Positions 9,920 to 20,692 of a stretch of DNA of 64,000 bases are shown piece by piece. Position 1 is the first letter of the stretch. Each line of letters begins with the position of its first letter. The notes under the pieces are model-generated. The model was not told the origin of the DNA. It worked only from the letters and a program-made list of their open reading frames with translations, and did no database searches. Source of the stretch: Eurosta solidaginis (taxonomy: Eukaryota; Arthropoda; Insecta; Diptera; Tephritidae); contig NC_090319.1 of the NCBI RefSeq assembly GCF_040869045.1, forward strand, positions 176,426,645-176,490,644. Reading direction: 5' to 3'. Made by a program: the position numbers and the translations under genes.

Positions 9920-11214
9920 ATTTTTTCCTAATTACCACAAATATATAGGTTGTACGCCAGGCCACGCCGTAGTAGAGAGTGAAAGAACGGAAAATCACTT
10001 GATACATCTCCCGTTGTTTCAATTCATAAGAATTTTACATTCTATACACGGGTATGTATGAATGTGCGCTCTTTGTCTTTGCCGTTGGTATGCTGGTACC
10101 AGTGAGCGGAATTCTAAAAATGAAAAAGGGTAGTAGGCGGCAGTTTTTTTTTTGTACCAAGAAAACCATAGCTACTGTTCATATTTATACCCAACAATTA
10201 ATAATGTACTGTAAAACAAATAACGCGCATGTCAAGGGAATTACCCTTTTAAAACACGGACAAAGACAAAATTACGTGTCCATTGGTAAATACCTCCAGA
10301 GCTTATGCCAATATAATACTCACCTTTTTGGCATTGCATTTTCTTAAAACGTGGATTTTCGTTCAAATTAAATCACAAAAAGTGATGAAAATAGCGTATG
10401 GAAGTATTTGCGAACTCATTTGCGACAGTTATCTCCGAATTTGTACACAAATTTTTTCAAAATTGGTTAGTGTCACCCCTAAATGTTCTTCGGGTGGGAT
10501 CGGCGATGGCTTAGTACACGTATTTAGTACCAAATGATCAAGTATTTTAGTACCAATGCGAATAGATTGAAATGTTGCTAGTATTTTGGGATTTGGTGCT
10601 CGGAGTAGTAGAAAATGAAATTGGGTCGGAAAAGCTAGTAAATCTACCAATTCGGTAAAGTCCTTGCACTGACTGTCCATATACTTACACCAACGTATGT
10701 ACATATACATGCCGAGTTTTAAATGTACATTATATTAGGGATGCATAAAATGATGCAAACGGGTACCGAAGAACCCGTTTCCGAAAAATAGGTACCGGAG
10801 CCAAACACCCTTCGGGAACCGTGCCATTTGCTAAAGGCCATCAATTAAACAGGACTAGAAGCGTACTTGGGAAAAGGTTGAATAAACAACTCTCATAAAT
10901 AACCGAAAGGTAATACAAAAAGAGGAAAATGATACATTCTACAAATGATTCTCCTCATCCAAAACGAACATTTTTTTATTTTTCTTTACATCGCATACAA
11001 TTTTGCTGTCCAAACATTTTTTTTTGTGGCGGGCAGGGAAGTTGTTGGGTTTTAGCACCAACAACACAAATAACAGCGACTCAAAAGAACCCACGCTATA
11101 CACTTTCTACCCGGTTCGGCACCAGAATGTGTGAACCGAAAATCGTAAATGCTCATTTTCTGCAGCACTAGTGTGTCCGTGGCCAACTAAAACGCTGCCG
11201 GGTGACACAAAATA
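9920..11214. other. Unidentified sequence inside the BEL element
   Basis: No gene recognised. Open frames of 80-97 codons show no familiar motif. The word GGTACCG occurs near 10759 and GGTACCGG near 10791. The right boundary at 11214/11215 is the outer breakpoint of the gag inverted repeat. Confidence 0.4.
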
Positions 11215-12179
11215 AACAAAATAAGGCACTAAAGACCCAGGCACATAACGTGCGGGGAAAGAGGCCATGCACATAATGCACTCCACATATAAATATTTTT
11301 TTTATGCAGCGACAGATGTTTCCCCTTATGCGCGCGTTAATAAAATTTCCCAAATCCCCAATAATACAACTAGGGACCACTCGCCCCTGCACTTTGACAA
11401 TGACCCGACCCATTGAAACCTATTTCACTCCTTTCAGGAAAATGGGTCGTTTTGCCGCTTTAAAACGAAACGCTGCCAAGAACGTCATGCGTTATACGTC
11501 GAAATGCCGCGCTTGTTTTAAGCAACATCCCATACGCCTGTGCCCCATCTTTCGGGCCAAAAAACCCGAGGAGCGTCTTTACTTAGCGATCCGCGGGAGC
11601 TGCTGTGGAAATTGCTTGGCTCTAAACCACCGCTCTAACGCATGCCCAAGCCAAGGCCGATGTAAAAAATGCGGCGAAAAACATCACACGATGCTTCACA
11701 TCTCTTCGATTGATGAAGAGGAACAGCTACTCCACGAAGCCCGCTCCAAGCCATGGAGTGTACAAGTTGAGGAGGAGCTGGAATCACCCCGTGAGCGGAT
11801 TGACGACTCCATATCGTTATATGCGTCAGATGCTGGAACGGAGACTGGGCCTCTTCGTCCAGCTCGAATCCACCGAACCGGAGCGGAGACTCGGTCTCTT
11901 CGCCCGAACACAACACCAGCAGCCAAATCGTATCGACCGCTTTTGCAGCACGAAAGGAAGCGGCTCCAGCACAACCCATCTACCGTCCAGCGCCATGTTC
12001 GTGACGGCCGAGCGGAGACTCGGTCTCTTCGCCGGCAAACTAAGGCCCCTCAACGAAGACAACCACCGCGCGAGCGCAGAGCGGAGACAAGGCCTCTTCG
12101 CCTGCAACAACGACATCACACCCATCATCAACCACGAGATCGCAGTCACGGATCCAACTCGCTGCAGCTCACCACCGTG
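11215..12179 (+). repeat. Long inverted repeat A, plus arm (965 bp)
   Basis: Position x pairs with 24648-x over the whole arm, for example 11215 with 13433 and 12179 with 12469. Open frames fall at mirrored coordinates with identical translations on both strands (11635-11979 and 12669-13013). I saw no mismatch. With a 289-bp spacer, an RNA across both arms would fold into a 965-bp hairpin. Confidence 0.93.
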
Positions 12180-12311
12180 TCCGCCTTCCGGGCAGGGCTC
12201 CTAGCCCCGCATTCAGCTGCCACCGCCACCATGATACCGACGGTAGCGATCACCCCCACCGCGGTCGTGAAAATAGAAGCAGGGGGCGGCTACACCTCGT
12301 TCGCGCCTTAA
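11304..12311 (+). pseudogene. Second BEL/Pao-type Gag, C-terminal half plus protease start
   Basis: 335 residues in one frame. After a basic N-terminal stretch come zinc-knuckle motifs typical of BEL/Pao Gag: CRACFKQHPIRLC, then CGNCLALNHRSNAC, then CKKCGEKHHTMLH. A low-complexity basic region follows with a repeated AETRSLR/AETRPLR word. The frame ends at 12311. In another frame, from about 12300, the spacer continues into a retropepsin-like stretch (RALIDGCSPTTVIADEL), in which the usual DSGS is DGCS. It differs from the Gag encoded at 19705, so it comes from a second BEL family. It lacks the N-terminal Gag domain and most of Pol. Confidence 0.8.
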
Positions 12312-12468
12312 TCGACGGATGCTCCCCCACCACAGTGATTGCGGATGAGCTCGCCCAGGAGCTCCAACTTCCTACCAGCAACATTGGCGGGCAAGCAGGA
12401 TGTCTGCTGCGTATCCGAGGAAGACACGGACAGAACAGAAGGATTGCGACCCATGCTGCGGTCGTAGC
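12180..12468 (+). other. Spacer (loop) of inverted repeat A
   Basis: 289 bp between the arms. The left part continues the second gag into a degenerate protease region on the plus strand. The last 50 bp (12419-12468, plus two bases of the arm) reappear inverted at 6255-6306. Confidence 0.8.
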
Positions 12469-13433
12469 CACGGTGGTGAGCTGCAGCGAGTTGGATCCGT
12501 GACTGCGATCTCGTGGTTGATGATGGGTGTGATGTCGTTGTTGCAGGCGAAGAGGCCTTGTCTCCGCTCTGCGCTCGCGCGGTGGTTGTCTTCGTTGAGG
12601 GGCCTTAGTTTGCCGGCGAAGAGACCGAGTCTCCGCTCGGCCGTCACGAACATGGCGCTGGACGGTAGATGGGTTGTGCTGGAGCCGCTTCCTTTCGTGC
12701 TGCAAAAGCGGTCGATACGATTTGGCTGCTGGTGTTGTGTTCGGGCGAAGAGACCGAGTCTCCGCTCCGGTTCGGTGGATTCGAGCTGGACGAAGAGGCC
12801 CAGTCTCCGTTCCAGCATCTGACGCATATAACGATATGGAGTCGTCAATCCGCTCACGGGGTGATTCCAGCTCCTCCTCAACTTGTACACTCCATGGCTT
12901 GGAGCGGGCTTCGTGGAGTAGCTGTTCCTCTTCATCAATCGAAGAGATGTGAAGCATCGTGTGATGTTTTTCGCCGCATTTTTTACATCGGCCTTGGCTT
13001 GGGCATGCGTTAGAGCGGTGGTTTAGAGCCAAGCAATTTCCACAGCAGCTCCCGCGGATCGCTAAGTAAAGACGCTCCTCGGGTTTTTTGGCCCGAAAGA
13101 TGGGGCACAGGCGTATGGGATGTTGCTTAAAACAAGCGCGGCATTTCGACGTATAACGCATGACGTTCTTGGCAGCGTTTCGTTTTAAAGCGGCAAAACG
13201 ACCCATTTTCCTGAAAGGAGTGAAATAGGTTTCAATGGGTCGGGTCATTGTCAAAGTGCAGGGGCGAGTGGTCCCTAGTTGTATTATTGGGGATTTGGGA
13301 AATTTTATTAACGCGCGCATAAGGGGAAACATCTGTCGCTGCATAAAAAAAATATTTATATGTGGAGTGCATTATGTGCATGGCCTCTTTCCCCGCACGT
13401 TATGTGCCTGGGTCTTTAGTGCCTTATTTTGTT
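12469..13433 (-). repeat. Long inverted repeat A, minus arm (965 bp)
   Basis: Reverse complement of 11215-12179. It carries the same zinc-knuckle Gag frame on the minus strand (13344 leftward, then running into spacer sequence after LQLTTV). Its outer end, 13433, directly abuts the plus integrase copy at 13434 with no intervening base. Two separate inverted repeats therefore meet at one breakpoint. Confidence 0.93.
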
Positions 13434-14506
13434 GGACCTTCTTGGCTGCAAGAAGACAATTCCCACTGGCCAGCACAAGAGACCGAATACAAAACGTCCG
13501 TTGAGGAAAAGAGGGCACAAACATATGCCACGACAAGGGTAGATCATGTAGATATTCTCGATCGTTTTTCAAATTTACCCAGGGCTTTGAAGGTTCTATC
13601 ATATGTTAGGAGATTCTATAAAAGAACGCATCCTAAAACTAAAGCAGTGTTCCAAGAAAAGTCGTGCATAATCTCAGCCGATGAGATTAAGGCAACGACT
13701 CAAGCATTAATACGAGTCTGCCAGAAACAATTCTACGGTACAGAATATTTAAAATTAAAAAATAGGGAACCTATTGATCGGAAGAGTGAAATCCTGTCAC
13801 TCCACCCATACATCGACAAAGATGATATTATCAGAACAGGAGGGCGTCTAGAGGCTTCAAAAGACATATCATACAACGAGCGGCATCCGATCATCTTGCC
13901 TTACAGTTGTAGGCTGTCTCGCCTTACAGTCATGATGTTTCATCATGACTCCCTTCATGGCGAGAACCAGCTCATGCTCCGTCTCATCCGAACCCAATAT
14001 TGGATTCCGAATGTCAAGACCATGATCAGAGCCATCATCCACAATTGCAAAACGTGCATTATTCACAGGAAGCAGGCGCAGACCCAACTTATGGGTACCC
14101 TTCCCTGCGAACGTACTACCTTTACCCGCGCGTTCACCAATACCGGGGTAGATTTCGCGGGGCCTTTCGACATCAAAAGCTACCGCGGTAGGGGATGTCG
14201 ACTGTCAAAAGGCTACGTATGCCTTTTCGTCTGTTTCTCCACGAAGGCCATCCATTTAGAGGCCACTAGTGACCTTAGTACCCCATGCTTCCTCGCGGCC
14301 CTTTCGCGTTTTACCGCTAGAAGAGGATGCCCGAAGAACATCTACTCCGACAATGGTACGAACTTTGTCGGAGCTTCCAGATCCCTACGATCGGAATTCA
14401 AAGCCTTCCTGGCAGAAAGCCGAGACAAAACCGTCTCCAAGTATAGCCATCAAGCGTTAACTTGGCATTTTATTCCACCCGGCGCTCCACATATGGGCGG
14501 CTTGTG
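13434..14506 (+). pseudogene. Inverted copy of the BEL integrase region (repeat B, plus arm)
   Basis: Reverse complement of 15106-16132. It encodes the integrase zinc-binding HHCC block (HHDSLHG..., CKTCIIHRKQ), the first catalytic Asp in VDFAGPFD and the second in SDNGTNFVGA. It stops at HMGGL, just before the Glu-bearing GLWEAG motif, so the active site is incomplete. Relative to the minus arm it keeps 49 bp (13476-13524) that are replaced by 3 bp there, and it has Val where the minus copy has Leu in SRDKTxSKYSHQ. It preserves the uninterrupted frame lost in the main pol. Confidence 0.9.
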
Positions 14507-15105
14507 AAAGGCGGGAGGTGGAGGAACGGGGGGATTGTTAAGAGAGGCTCTTGGTCCTCTCACAATCTATCTCCGTGGGAAGAAGGATCAGTTTGACCAA
14601 AGGTCGTCTGACTTGACCCTTCTCGGTAATGAGGTCGACTACACGTACTCGGTTATCTTCGCCGGGGTGTACGTTGATGACTCTACCTAACCTCCATTCG
14701 TTGGGAGATAAGTTGTCCTCTTTGATGACAACTAGATCATCCACTTTAAGGTTTTGTTTGGGGTGTTTCCACTTCACACGCTTTTGAAGTTCGGATAGAT
14801 ATTCCACCTTCCATCGTTTGCAGAAAGTGTGGTGGAGGGCTTTGAGTTTCTGCCATCGATTGATCATCGAGGCAGAGCTCTCACTGGCATCTGGTTCTGG
14901 CGGAGCCAGTAGGTGGCTGCCCGTTAGGAAATGTCCAGGGGTTAATGGTTCCAGATCCGTTGGGTCATTCGACCCTGGACTGAGTGGGCGCGAGTTGAGG
15001 CACGCCTCAATCCGGCACAAAAGGGTTTGGAACTCCTCTATGGTGTACTTATGGGGAGACGCGATCTTTTTGAAGTGGCTTTTGAAGCTCTTCACTCCCG
15101 CCTCC
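14507..15105 (-). other. Spacer of inverted repeat B: end of pol
   Basis: 599 bp between the integrase arms. It holds the C-terminal third of the integrase on the minus strand, from GLWEAGVKSF to the stop at 14538, and 31 bp of downstream sequence. 14507-14652 is repeated inverted at 6305-6450. The junction at 14506/14507 shows the shared dinucleotide CA with the 6450 copy. Confidence 0.85.
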
Positions 15106-16142
15106 CACAAGCCGCCCATATGTGGAGCGCCGGGTGGAATAAAATGCCAAGTTAACGCTTGATGGCTATACTTGGAGAGGGTTTTGTCTCGGCTTTCTGC
15201 CAGGAAGGCTTTGAATTCCGATCGTAGGGATCTGGAAGCTCCGACAAAGTTCGTACCATTGTCGGAGTAGATGTTCTTCGGGCATCCTCTTCTAGCGGTA
15301 AAACGCGAAAGGGCCGCGAGGAAGCATGGGGTACTAAGGTCACTAGTGGCCTCTAAATGGATGGCCTTCGTGGAGAAACAGACGAAAAGGCATACGTAGC
15401 CTTTTGACAGTCGACATCCCCTACCGCGGTAGCTTTTGATGTCGAAAGGCCCCGCGAAATCTACCCCGGTATTGGTGAACGCGCGGGTAAAGGTAGTACG
15501 TTCGCAGGGAAGGGTACCCATAAGTTGGGTCTGCGCCTGCTTCCTGTGAATAATGCACGTTTTGCAATTGTGGATGATGGCTCTGATCATGGTCTTGACA
15601 TTCGGAATCCAATATTGGGTTCGGATGAGACGGAGCATGAGCTGGTTCTCGCCATGAAGGGAGTCATGATGAAACATCATGACTGTAAGGCGAGACAGCC
15701 TACAACTGTAAGGCAAGATGATCGGATGCCGCTCGTTGTATGATATGTCTTTTGAAGCCTCTAGACGCCCTCCTGTTCTGATAATATCATCTTTGTCGAT
15801 GTATGGGTGGAGTGACAGGATTTCACTCTTCCGATCAATAGGTTCCCTATTTTTTAATTTTAAATATTCTGTACCGTAGAATTGTTTCTGGCAGACTCGT
15901 ATTAATGCTTGAGTCGTTGCCTTAATCTCATCGGCTGAGATTATGCACGACTTTTCTTGGAACACTGCTTTAGTTTTAGGATGCGTTCTTTTATAGAATC
16001 TCCTAACATATGATAGAACCTTCAAAGCCCTGGGTAAATTTGAAAAACGATCGAGAATATCTACATGATCTACCCTTGTCGTGGCATATGTTTGTGCGTG
16101 TGGGAATTGTCTTCTTGCAGCCAAGAAGGTCCCTGCCACCAC
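14538..16142 (-). pseudogene. BEL pol, integrase part
   Basis: 534 codons on the minus strand, encoding the integrase. It has the zinc-binding HHCC block, the D,D,E core (VDFAGPFD; SDNGTNFVGA; GLWEAGVKSF) and a C-terminal domain with WKVEYLSELQKR and EDNLSPNEWRLGRV. The enzyme would insert the cDNA with 5-bp staggered cuts. Its first residues are out of frame with the upstream gag-pol. At about 16101-16103 a 49-bp segment (kept in the plus copy) has been replaced by 3 bp, a net loss of 46 and a frameshift, so the full polyprotein cannot be made from this copy. 15106-16132 is the minus arm of inverted repeat B. Confidence 0.9.
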
Positions 16143-19100
16143 AACGAATTGTTGGTCAATTCTGATGCAAGTAGTCCTCTGCTTCCTAGATCCGCTGGAT
16201 TAGATTCCGAGTCCACGTGAAGCCAGTCCTTGCTACCGACCATATCGATAATCTTAGTGATTCGGTGTGCGACGAAGGTTGACCAGGAACAGGGCGGCTT
16301 TCTTATCCATGCGAGTACGATGGTTGAATCCGTCCAGAGGTGAACTTTTACGGGTCCCAAATGAATATTTCGGAATATTGATTCCATCATTTCTGCGAGA
16401 AGCACGGCGCCGCAGAGTTCTAAACGTGGTAGCGAGATGGTTTTCACTGGAGCTACTCTGGTTTTTGCTAAGAGTAAGTGAATGAAAACCTGATCGTCTC
16501 TTTTTACGCGCATATATATCGCTGCAGCATATGCTTTCTCGGAAGCGTCACAGAAGCCGTGGATTTCTATTTCGCCTTCCGGGGAAAAATATACCCACCG
16601 CGGTATCCGTATGTTATCGATTTCGCCATAGTGTTGGGTGAAGGTTTTCCACCGTTCTAATGTATTTGGTGAGACAGGCTCATCCCATCCGGTGCCTTCT
16701 AACCAAATATTCTGCATTAATATTTTTGCTACTATGACCATTGGTGCAAGCCAGCCTAAAGGGTCGAAAAGTTTGGCTATAGCGGATAGGATTGCGCGTT
16801 TGGTGATGTTCTCGCCCTTCTCTAAAACTCCTGCGGTGAAGTAAAACATGTCTGAATGCGCGTTCCATCGTATTCCGAGTGCCTTCACCGAGCTAGCCTC
16901 TTCAAACGCTAGGAAGTCCTCGCTGAGCAAATCCGTTTTGGGGATGTCCTGAAGGACTTCCTCACAATTGGATGTCCACTTGCGCAATGGAAAGCCAGCT
17001 GAGTGTAATGCTTCGCGAATCTCGTTCCTTGCTTTGATAGTTGACGCTATTGTATGCCCTCCAGATAAAACGTCGTCGACATACATACTTTCGCGTAATA
17101 TACCCGATGCTATTGGGTGGGTATTTTCTACATCATTAGCCAATTGTAGAAGTGACCGTATCGCGAGGTAGGGGGCGCAGTTTACACCAAATGTGACAGT
17201 CTTTAGTTCGTAAAGACTGATGGGTTCGTTGGGGGATGTTCGATGGACAATTCTTTGAAATTTGGCGTGATTATCGGTCACCCAAATTTGCCTATACATC
17301 TTTTCTATGTCACTATTAAAGACAAAGCGATACAGTCGCCAACGTAAAATTAAAATAGGCAAGTCTGCTTGGAGTACTGGACCTGGGTGGAGTATGTCGT
17401 TTAGACTAATGCCATTTGCTGTCGGACTTGACGCGTTGAAGACGACGCGCACCTTGGTAGTGGTACTTTCCGCCTTTACAACGGCGTGGTGGGGCAGGAA
17501 ATAATTATCCGAATCGTCGGATGGTACCTTATTTTTAATTTTTCTCATATGTCCAAGCGTTTCGTATTCGGATAACACCCGAACATACTCTTTCCCTAAC
17601 TCTTGGTTTTTCAGTAATCGCCCCTCATTTCTGAAGAATTGTGAACATGCGCGCTTTAGAGACGGTCCTAATGCAATCTTCTCAGGGTAATCCTGCCTGA
17701 ATGGTAGCGAGACTGTATATCTTCCACTTTCATCACGTTTTGTTGTGTCCTTAAATAATTGTTCACAATACCTTTCTTCTTCATTAAGCATTTTGTTTTT
17801 GGGAACATTTTCTACCTCCCAGAAAGCTTTTAATTGGTTGTCCAACGCAACCTCGTTGTAGAATGACATGATGCTCTTCGTTGGACTCGGTGCTTCGATG
17901 CGACCGGTTAGTATCCAACCGAACACTGTCTCTTGGGCCAAAAGTGTATTTAGTACATTCTTTTTCAGACCACTCAGTATAATTTGGGGATATATGTCTC
18001 CTCCAAGTATGAGGTCTACATCTTCGTTGATGTAGAACCTCTTGTCTGCCAAAACCAAGTCTGGGAATGCCTGCATAGTCATGACGTTGATATGGCAGGA
18101 TGGAAGATTCCCAGTGAGTTTGGCTAGGACTAGAACGGGTGTAGTCAGGCTGAAGCAGGCATCCACTGGTGAACGTAATTCAATTTTGGATGCTTCTTTC
18201 ACCTGGGCTGACACCGAATTTGTGATGCCTGAAACTTGGGCATGCATTTTTCTCGCTGGCAAATTGATTCTGCGTTTCAGTCTTTCAGTTATAAAGGAAC
18301 ATTCAGACCCTGAATCAATTAATGCCCGTGCGGAGAAGTCGGTACCATTATGGCGAATGTGTACGCGAGCAGTTCCTAATAGCACGCCTGTGCTGGAATT
18401 GGCATGACAGGATTTTACATTCTGGTTCGCAGATTGTCGCGCCTGTGCCGAAGTTGTTGGGCTATTATCCGCATCTTTGAAAGGATTGCGTACAGCCGTG
18501 TGCTGAGATGTATCCGCATGCAGGAGCGTGTGGTGACGAGAGTGGCATTTGGAACAGTTGTAGGAACTGGTGCACTTCGTCACGGTGTGTCCTGGGGATA
18601 AGCAATTCAGGCAGCCACTTGTGGATTTTATAAATTTTATCCTTTCTACTGGGGGTAAGTCGCAGAAGCGTGAACAGTTGCGTAATCTGTGTTCAGGGGA
18701 TTTACACATTTTACAAATCGATTTTATTGTTTGCTTGGATACTTTCGTTTGAAAAGCACCAAGTCTTTTCGTAGGGGTTTCCGTTGATTGTCGCGACGCG
18801 TTTGGTTTTTGCACTTTCGAAGTGGTATGCCCTGTAAAACCAGACACTGTTTCAAGTGTCTGAAACCGATTAGACAGGAATTTATCCATATCCTCCCACT
18901 TGGATATGTCCATTTTATGGTCTATACTTTGCTCCCAAAGAGCCAGCGTGCTCTCTGGTAACTTGGTTGAGCATAGATAGGTCAGGATTGCATCCCAATT
19001 GGAAGTGTCAATTTTGTGGCATTTGAGGGACGAAATACAATTATTTATATCATTTTGCAGCTTTTTTATTGAACTGCCACACTCACTTTCTACCTTTTTT

Positions 19101-19705
19101 AAGTTAAATAAAATTTGTAGTTGTGTGTTAACTAAGATACGTTTGTTTTCGTATCTTTCACACAAGTTTTTCCAGGCCATCTCGAAACCTTCATTTGTGA
19201 GAGGGCATTTTTTAACGATATCTTTTGCTTCGCCCTGCGTTTTGTTGTTGAGATGGAATAACTTTTCCACCCCTTTCAAGCTGGAATTGTTTATATAAAT
19301 TGCCGTGAAAAGGTCGCGAAAAGTTGGCCAAGACAGATAATCCCCTTTAAAAACTTCCGTGTCGCAAGCAGGGAGGCGAATTTTATGCCCATGAGGTTCT
19401 TGCTCAGGGTTGACGTTCTTTTCATCCTTCTTGTATTTTTCTGCCTCAGCAGATATAGACGCTGAACATCGCACGTAGATTGCGTATGCTGCCTTTTGCT
19501 TCTTTCTGATCGCCATAACGTCATCCGCTGACACCTCATCAGATCCCAATAGCGAATCAAACGCAGACTTTACCTTCTTCCACAAGAGCCGCAACTCTTC
19601 CTGCTGTATTGCAAGGGTGTGTTTGCTATGGTCGCTCTCCGGAATAAGGCTGTAATCTTTATCAAACTCTGCGATTGATTCTGCTAAACGGATGTAGGTT
19701 TCCAT
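16070..19705 (-). CDS. BEL/Pao Gag-protease-RT-RNase H polyprotein
   Basis: 1211 codons in a single open frame from METYIRLAE. Residues 1-330 are Gag with the BEL/Pao N-terminal domain. Zinc knuckles lie at about 330-400 (CKMCKSPEHRLRNC, CLNCLSPGHTVTKC, CSKCHSRHHTLLH). The protease has ALIDSGSECSF at about 460. RT has FNSDIEKMYRQ and the catalytic YVDDVLSGG. RNase H has IHGFCDASEKAYAAAI and LWTDSTIVLAWI. It ends shortly after WWQGPSWLQEDNSH, where the 46-bp deletion shifts the frame away from integrase. It would form the capsid and copy the RNA. It is intact up to that point, in keeping with a young element. Confidence 0.92.
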   Translation of the reverse strand: METYIRLAESIAEFDKDYSLIPESDHSKHTLAIQQEELRLLWKKVKSAFDSLLGSDEVSADDVMAIRKKQKAAYAIYVRCSASISAEAEKYKKDEKNVNPEQEPHGHKIRLPACDTEVFKGDYLSWPTFRDLFTAIYINNSSLKGVEKLFHLNNKTQGEAKDIVKKCPLTNEGFEMAWKNLCERYENKRILVNTQLQILFNLKKVESECGSSIKKLQNDINNCISSLKCHKIDTSNWDAILTYLCSTKLPESTLALWEQSIDHKMDISKWEDMDKFLSNRFQTLETVSGFTGHTTSKVQKPNASRQSTETPTKRLGAFQTKVSKQTIKSICKMCKSPEHRLRNCSRFCDLPPVERIKFIKSTSGCLNCLSPGHTVTKCTSSYNCSKCHSRHHTLLHADTSQHTAVRNPFKDADNSPTTSAQARQSANQNVKSCHANSSTGVLLGTARVHIRHNGTDFSARALIDSGSECSFITERLKRRINLPARKMHAQVSGITNSVSAQVKEASKIELRSPVDACFSLTTPVLVLAKLTGNLPSCHINVMTMQAFPDLVLADKRFYINEDVDLILGGDIYPQIILSGLKKNVLNTLLAQETVFGWILTGRIEAPSPTKSIMSFYNEVALDNQLKAFWEVENVPKNKMLNEEERYCEQLFKDTTKRDESGRYTVSLPFRQDYPEKIALGPSLKRACSQFFRNEGRLLKNQELGKEYVRVLSEYETLGHMRKIKNKVPSDDSDNYFLPHHAVVKAESTTTKVRVVFNASSPTANGISLNDILHPGPVLQADLPILILRWRLYRFVFNSDIEKMYRQIWVTDNHAKFQRIVHRTSPNEPISLYELKTVTFGVNCAPYLAIRSLLQLANDVENTHPIASGILRESMYVDDVLSGGHTIASTIKARNEIREALHSAGFPLRKWTSNCEEVLQDIPKTDLLSEDFLAFEEASSVKALGIRWNAHSDMFYFTAGVLEKGENITKRAILSAIAKLFDPLGWLAPMVIVAKILMQNIWLEGTGWDEPVSPNTLERWKTFTQHYGEIDNIRIPRWVYFSPEGEIEIHGFCDASEKAYAAAIYMRVKRDDQVFIHLLLAKTRVAPVKTISLPRLELCGAVLLAEMMESIFRNIHLGPVKVHLWTDSTIVLAWIRKPPCSWSTFVAHRITKIIDMVGSKDWLHVDSESNPADLGSRGLLASELTNNSLWWQGPSWLQEDNSHTHKHMPRQG

Positions 19706-20680
19706 TGTTTTATTTACGTTTATTAACGAGAAAATTGCCGATTATAGAAATGGAACTCTTCAGAGTTAAAATGCCTGCCCAGCCCTAAATAAAAACTATT
19801 GAACTTCAAGTTTATTAATTATTTTGTTTATTGCAGACTTTTTGTCTTGGTAGCGACAACGAAAAGGGTTTATTTTATGGACTTTTTGTCACAGCAGCGA
19901 CAACAGAAAAAAGGTTTAATTTACAGACTTTTTGTCTCAGCGGCAACAACAAAAAAGGGGACCACTCGCCACCTCCACAAATAATGGGTGTATTTTGGTG
20001 AACGTGAAAAAATGCGTGCGATATTGCAAAACAAGCGCCAAAAAAGTGTAAAAAGTGTTTAAAAAGTGAAGTGAGCACCGGATTAATTAATTACAGTGAA
20101 CTTAATTTCGTGTTTGTGAAGTACAAAAAAAACAACAAAAACCTATTTAGTATGGTGCGGAAAGTGAGGTTAGGTTGCCCTCTTCCTTGTGTTGTGTCTG
20201 GAAAACCTTACCACTGGTGGGGGGATAGACCAGATAATCACAAGGACTGAAAATAAAGGCTAACAAACCGAGTGATTTAACCTTTAAATTAGAAAAATAA
20301 AGTGGTGCTCACTAAATCACTTCACTGTTTTCACTTTTACTTTCAATTTTTCGCGCACTGCACGGGGTTTTTTTTTTTCTTTATTTTGCAAAAAAAAAAC
20401 AACACTCAAAAAAAAGTGGCAAGAAATATAAACTTACTTCTCTTTGTGCTGTGGCTCCGGTGGCTCTGCTAATATGTGTTGTGGCAAACAAATTTTTGTA
20501 GGCAAAATGTGCTGTGGCTCTGGTATTTGTCTAATATAAAGGCTCCAAGTTTTTCCTTGTCAGCAATTGGTGGCAAATAAATTTTTTTTAGGCAAAATCC
20601 TTCGGCAAATTGTCTAGTAGGCAAAATTGTGCTGCGTTGTGGACTGTAATTTGTAGGTGCTTTTAGTTCCTTTTTCGGGG
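19706..20680 (-). other. BEL 5' leader with a triplicated 44-46 bp repeat
   Basis: Untranslated leader between the PBS and the gag start. Three tandem copies of a unit with GACTTTTTGTCT, GCGACAAC and AAAAAGG start near 19836, 19880 and 19926 (plus-strand reading). The rest is AT-rich with homopolymer runs at 20369 and 20391. No gene is seen. Confidence 0.7.
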
Positions 20681-20691
20681 AGTAAGGACCA
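20681..20691 (-). promoter_or_regulatory. Primer-binding site of the BEL element
   Basis: One base inside the LTR, the minus strand reads TGGTCCTTACT. TGGTCCTT is complementary to a tRNA 3' end ...AAGGACCA, as in insect arginine tRNA, though the match is short. Position and the TGG start support a PBS. Confidence 0.6.
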
Positions 20692-20692
20692 A

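Noticed and set aside
11635..11979. 114-codon minus-strand frame, also seen at 12669-13013
   Set aside because: Antisense shadow of the zinc-knuckle Gag; it recurs only because of the inverted repeat.
13362..14507. Separate integrase gene on the plus strand
   Set aside because: It is the inverted copy of the BEL integrase, lacks the Glu motif, and its N-terminal codons are fused to antisense gag sequence.
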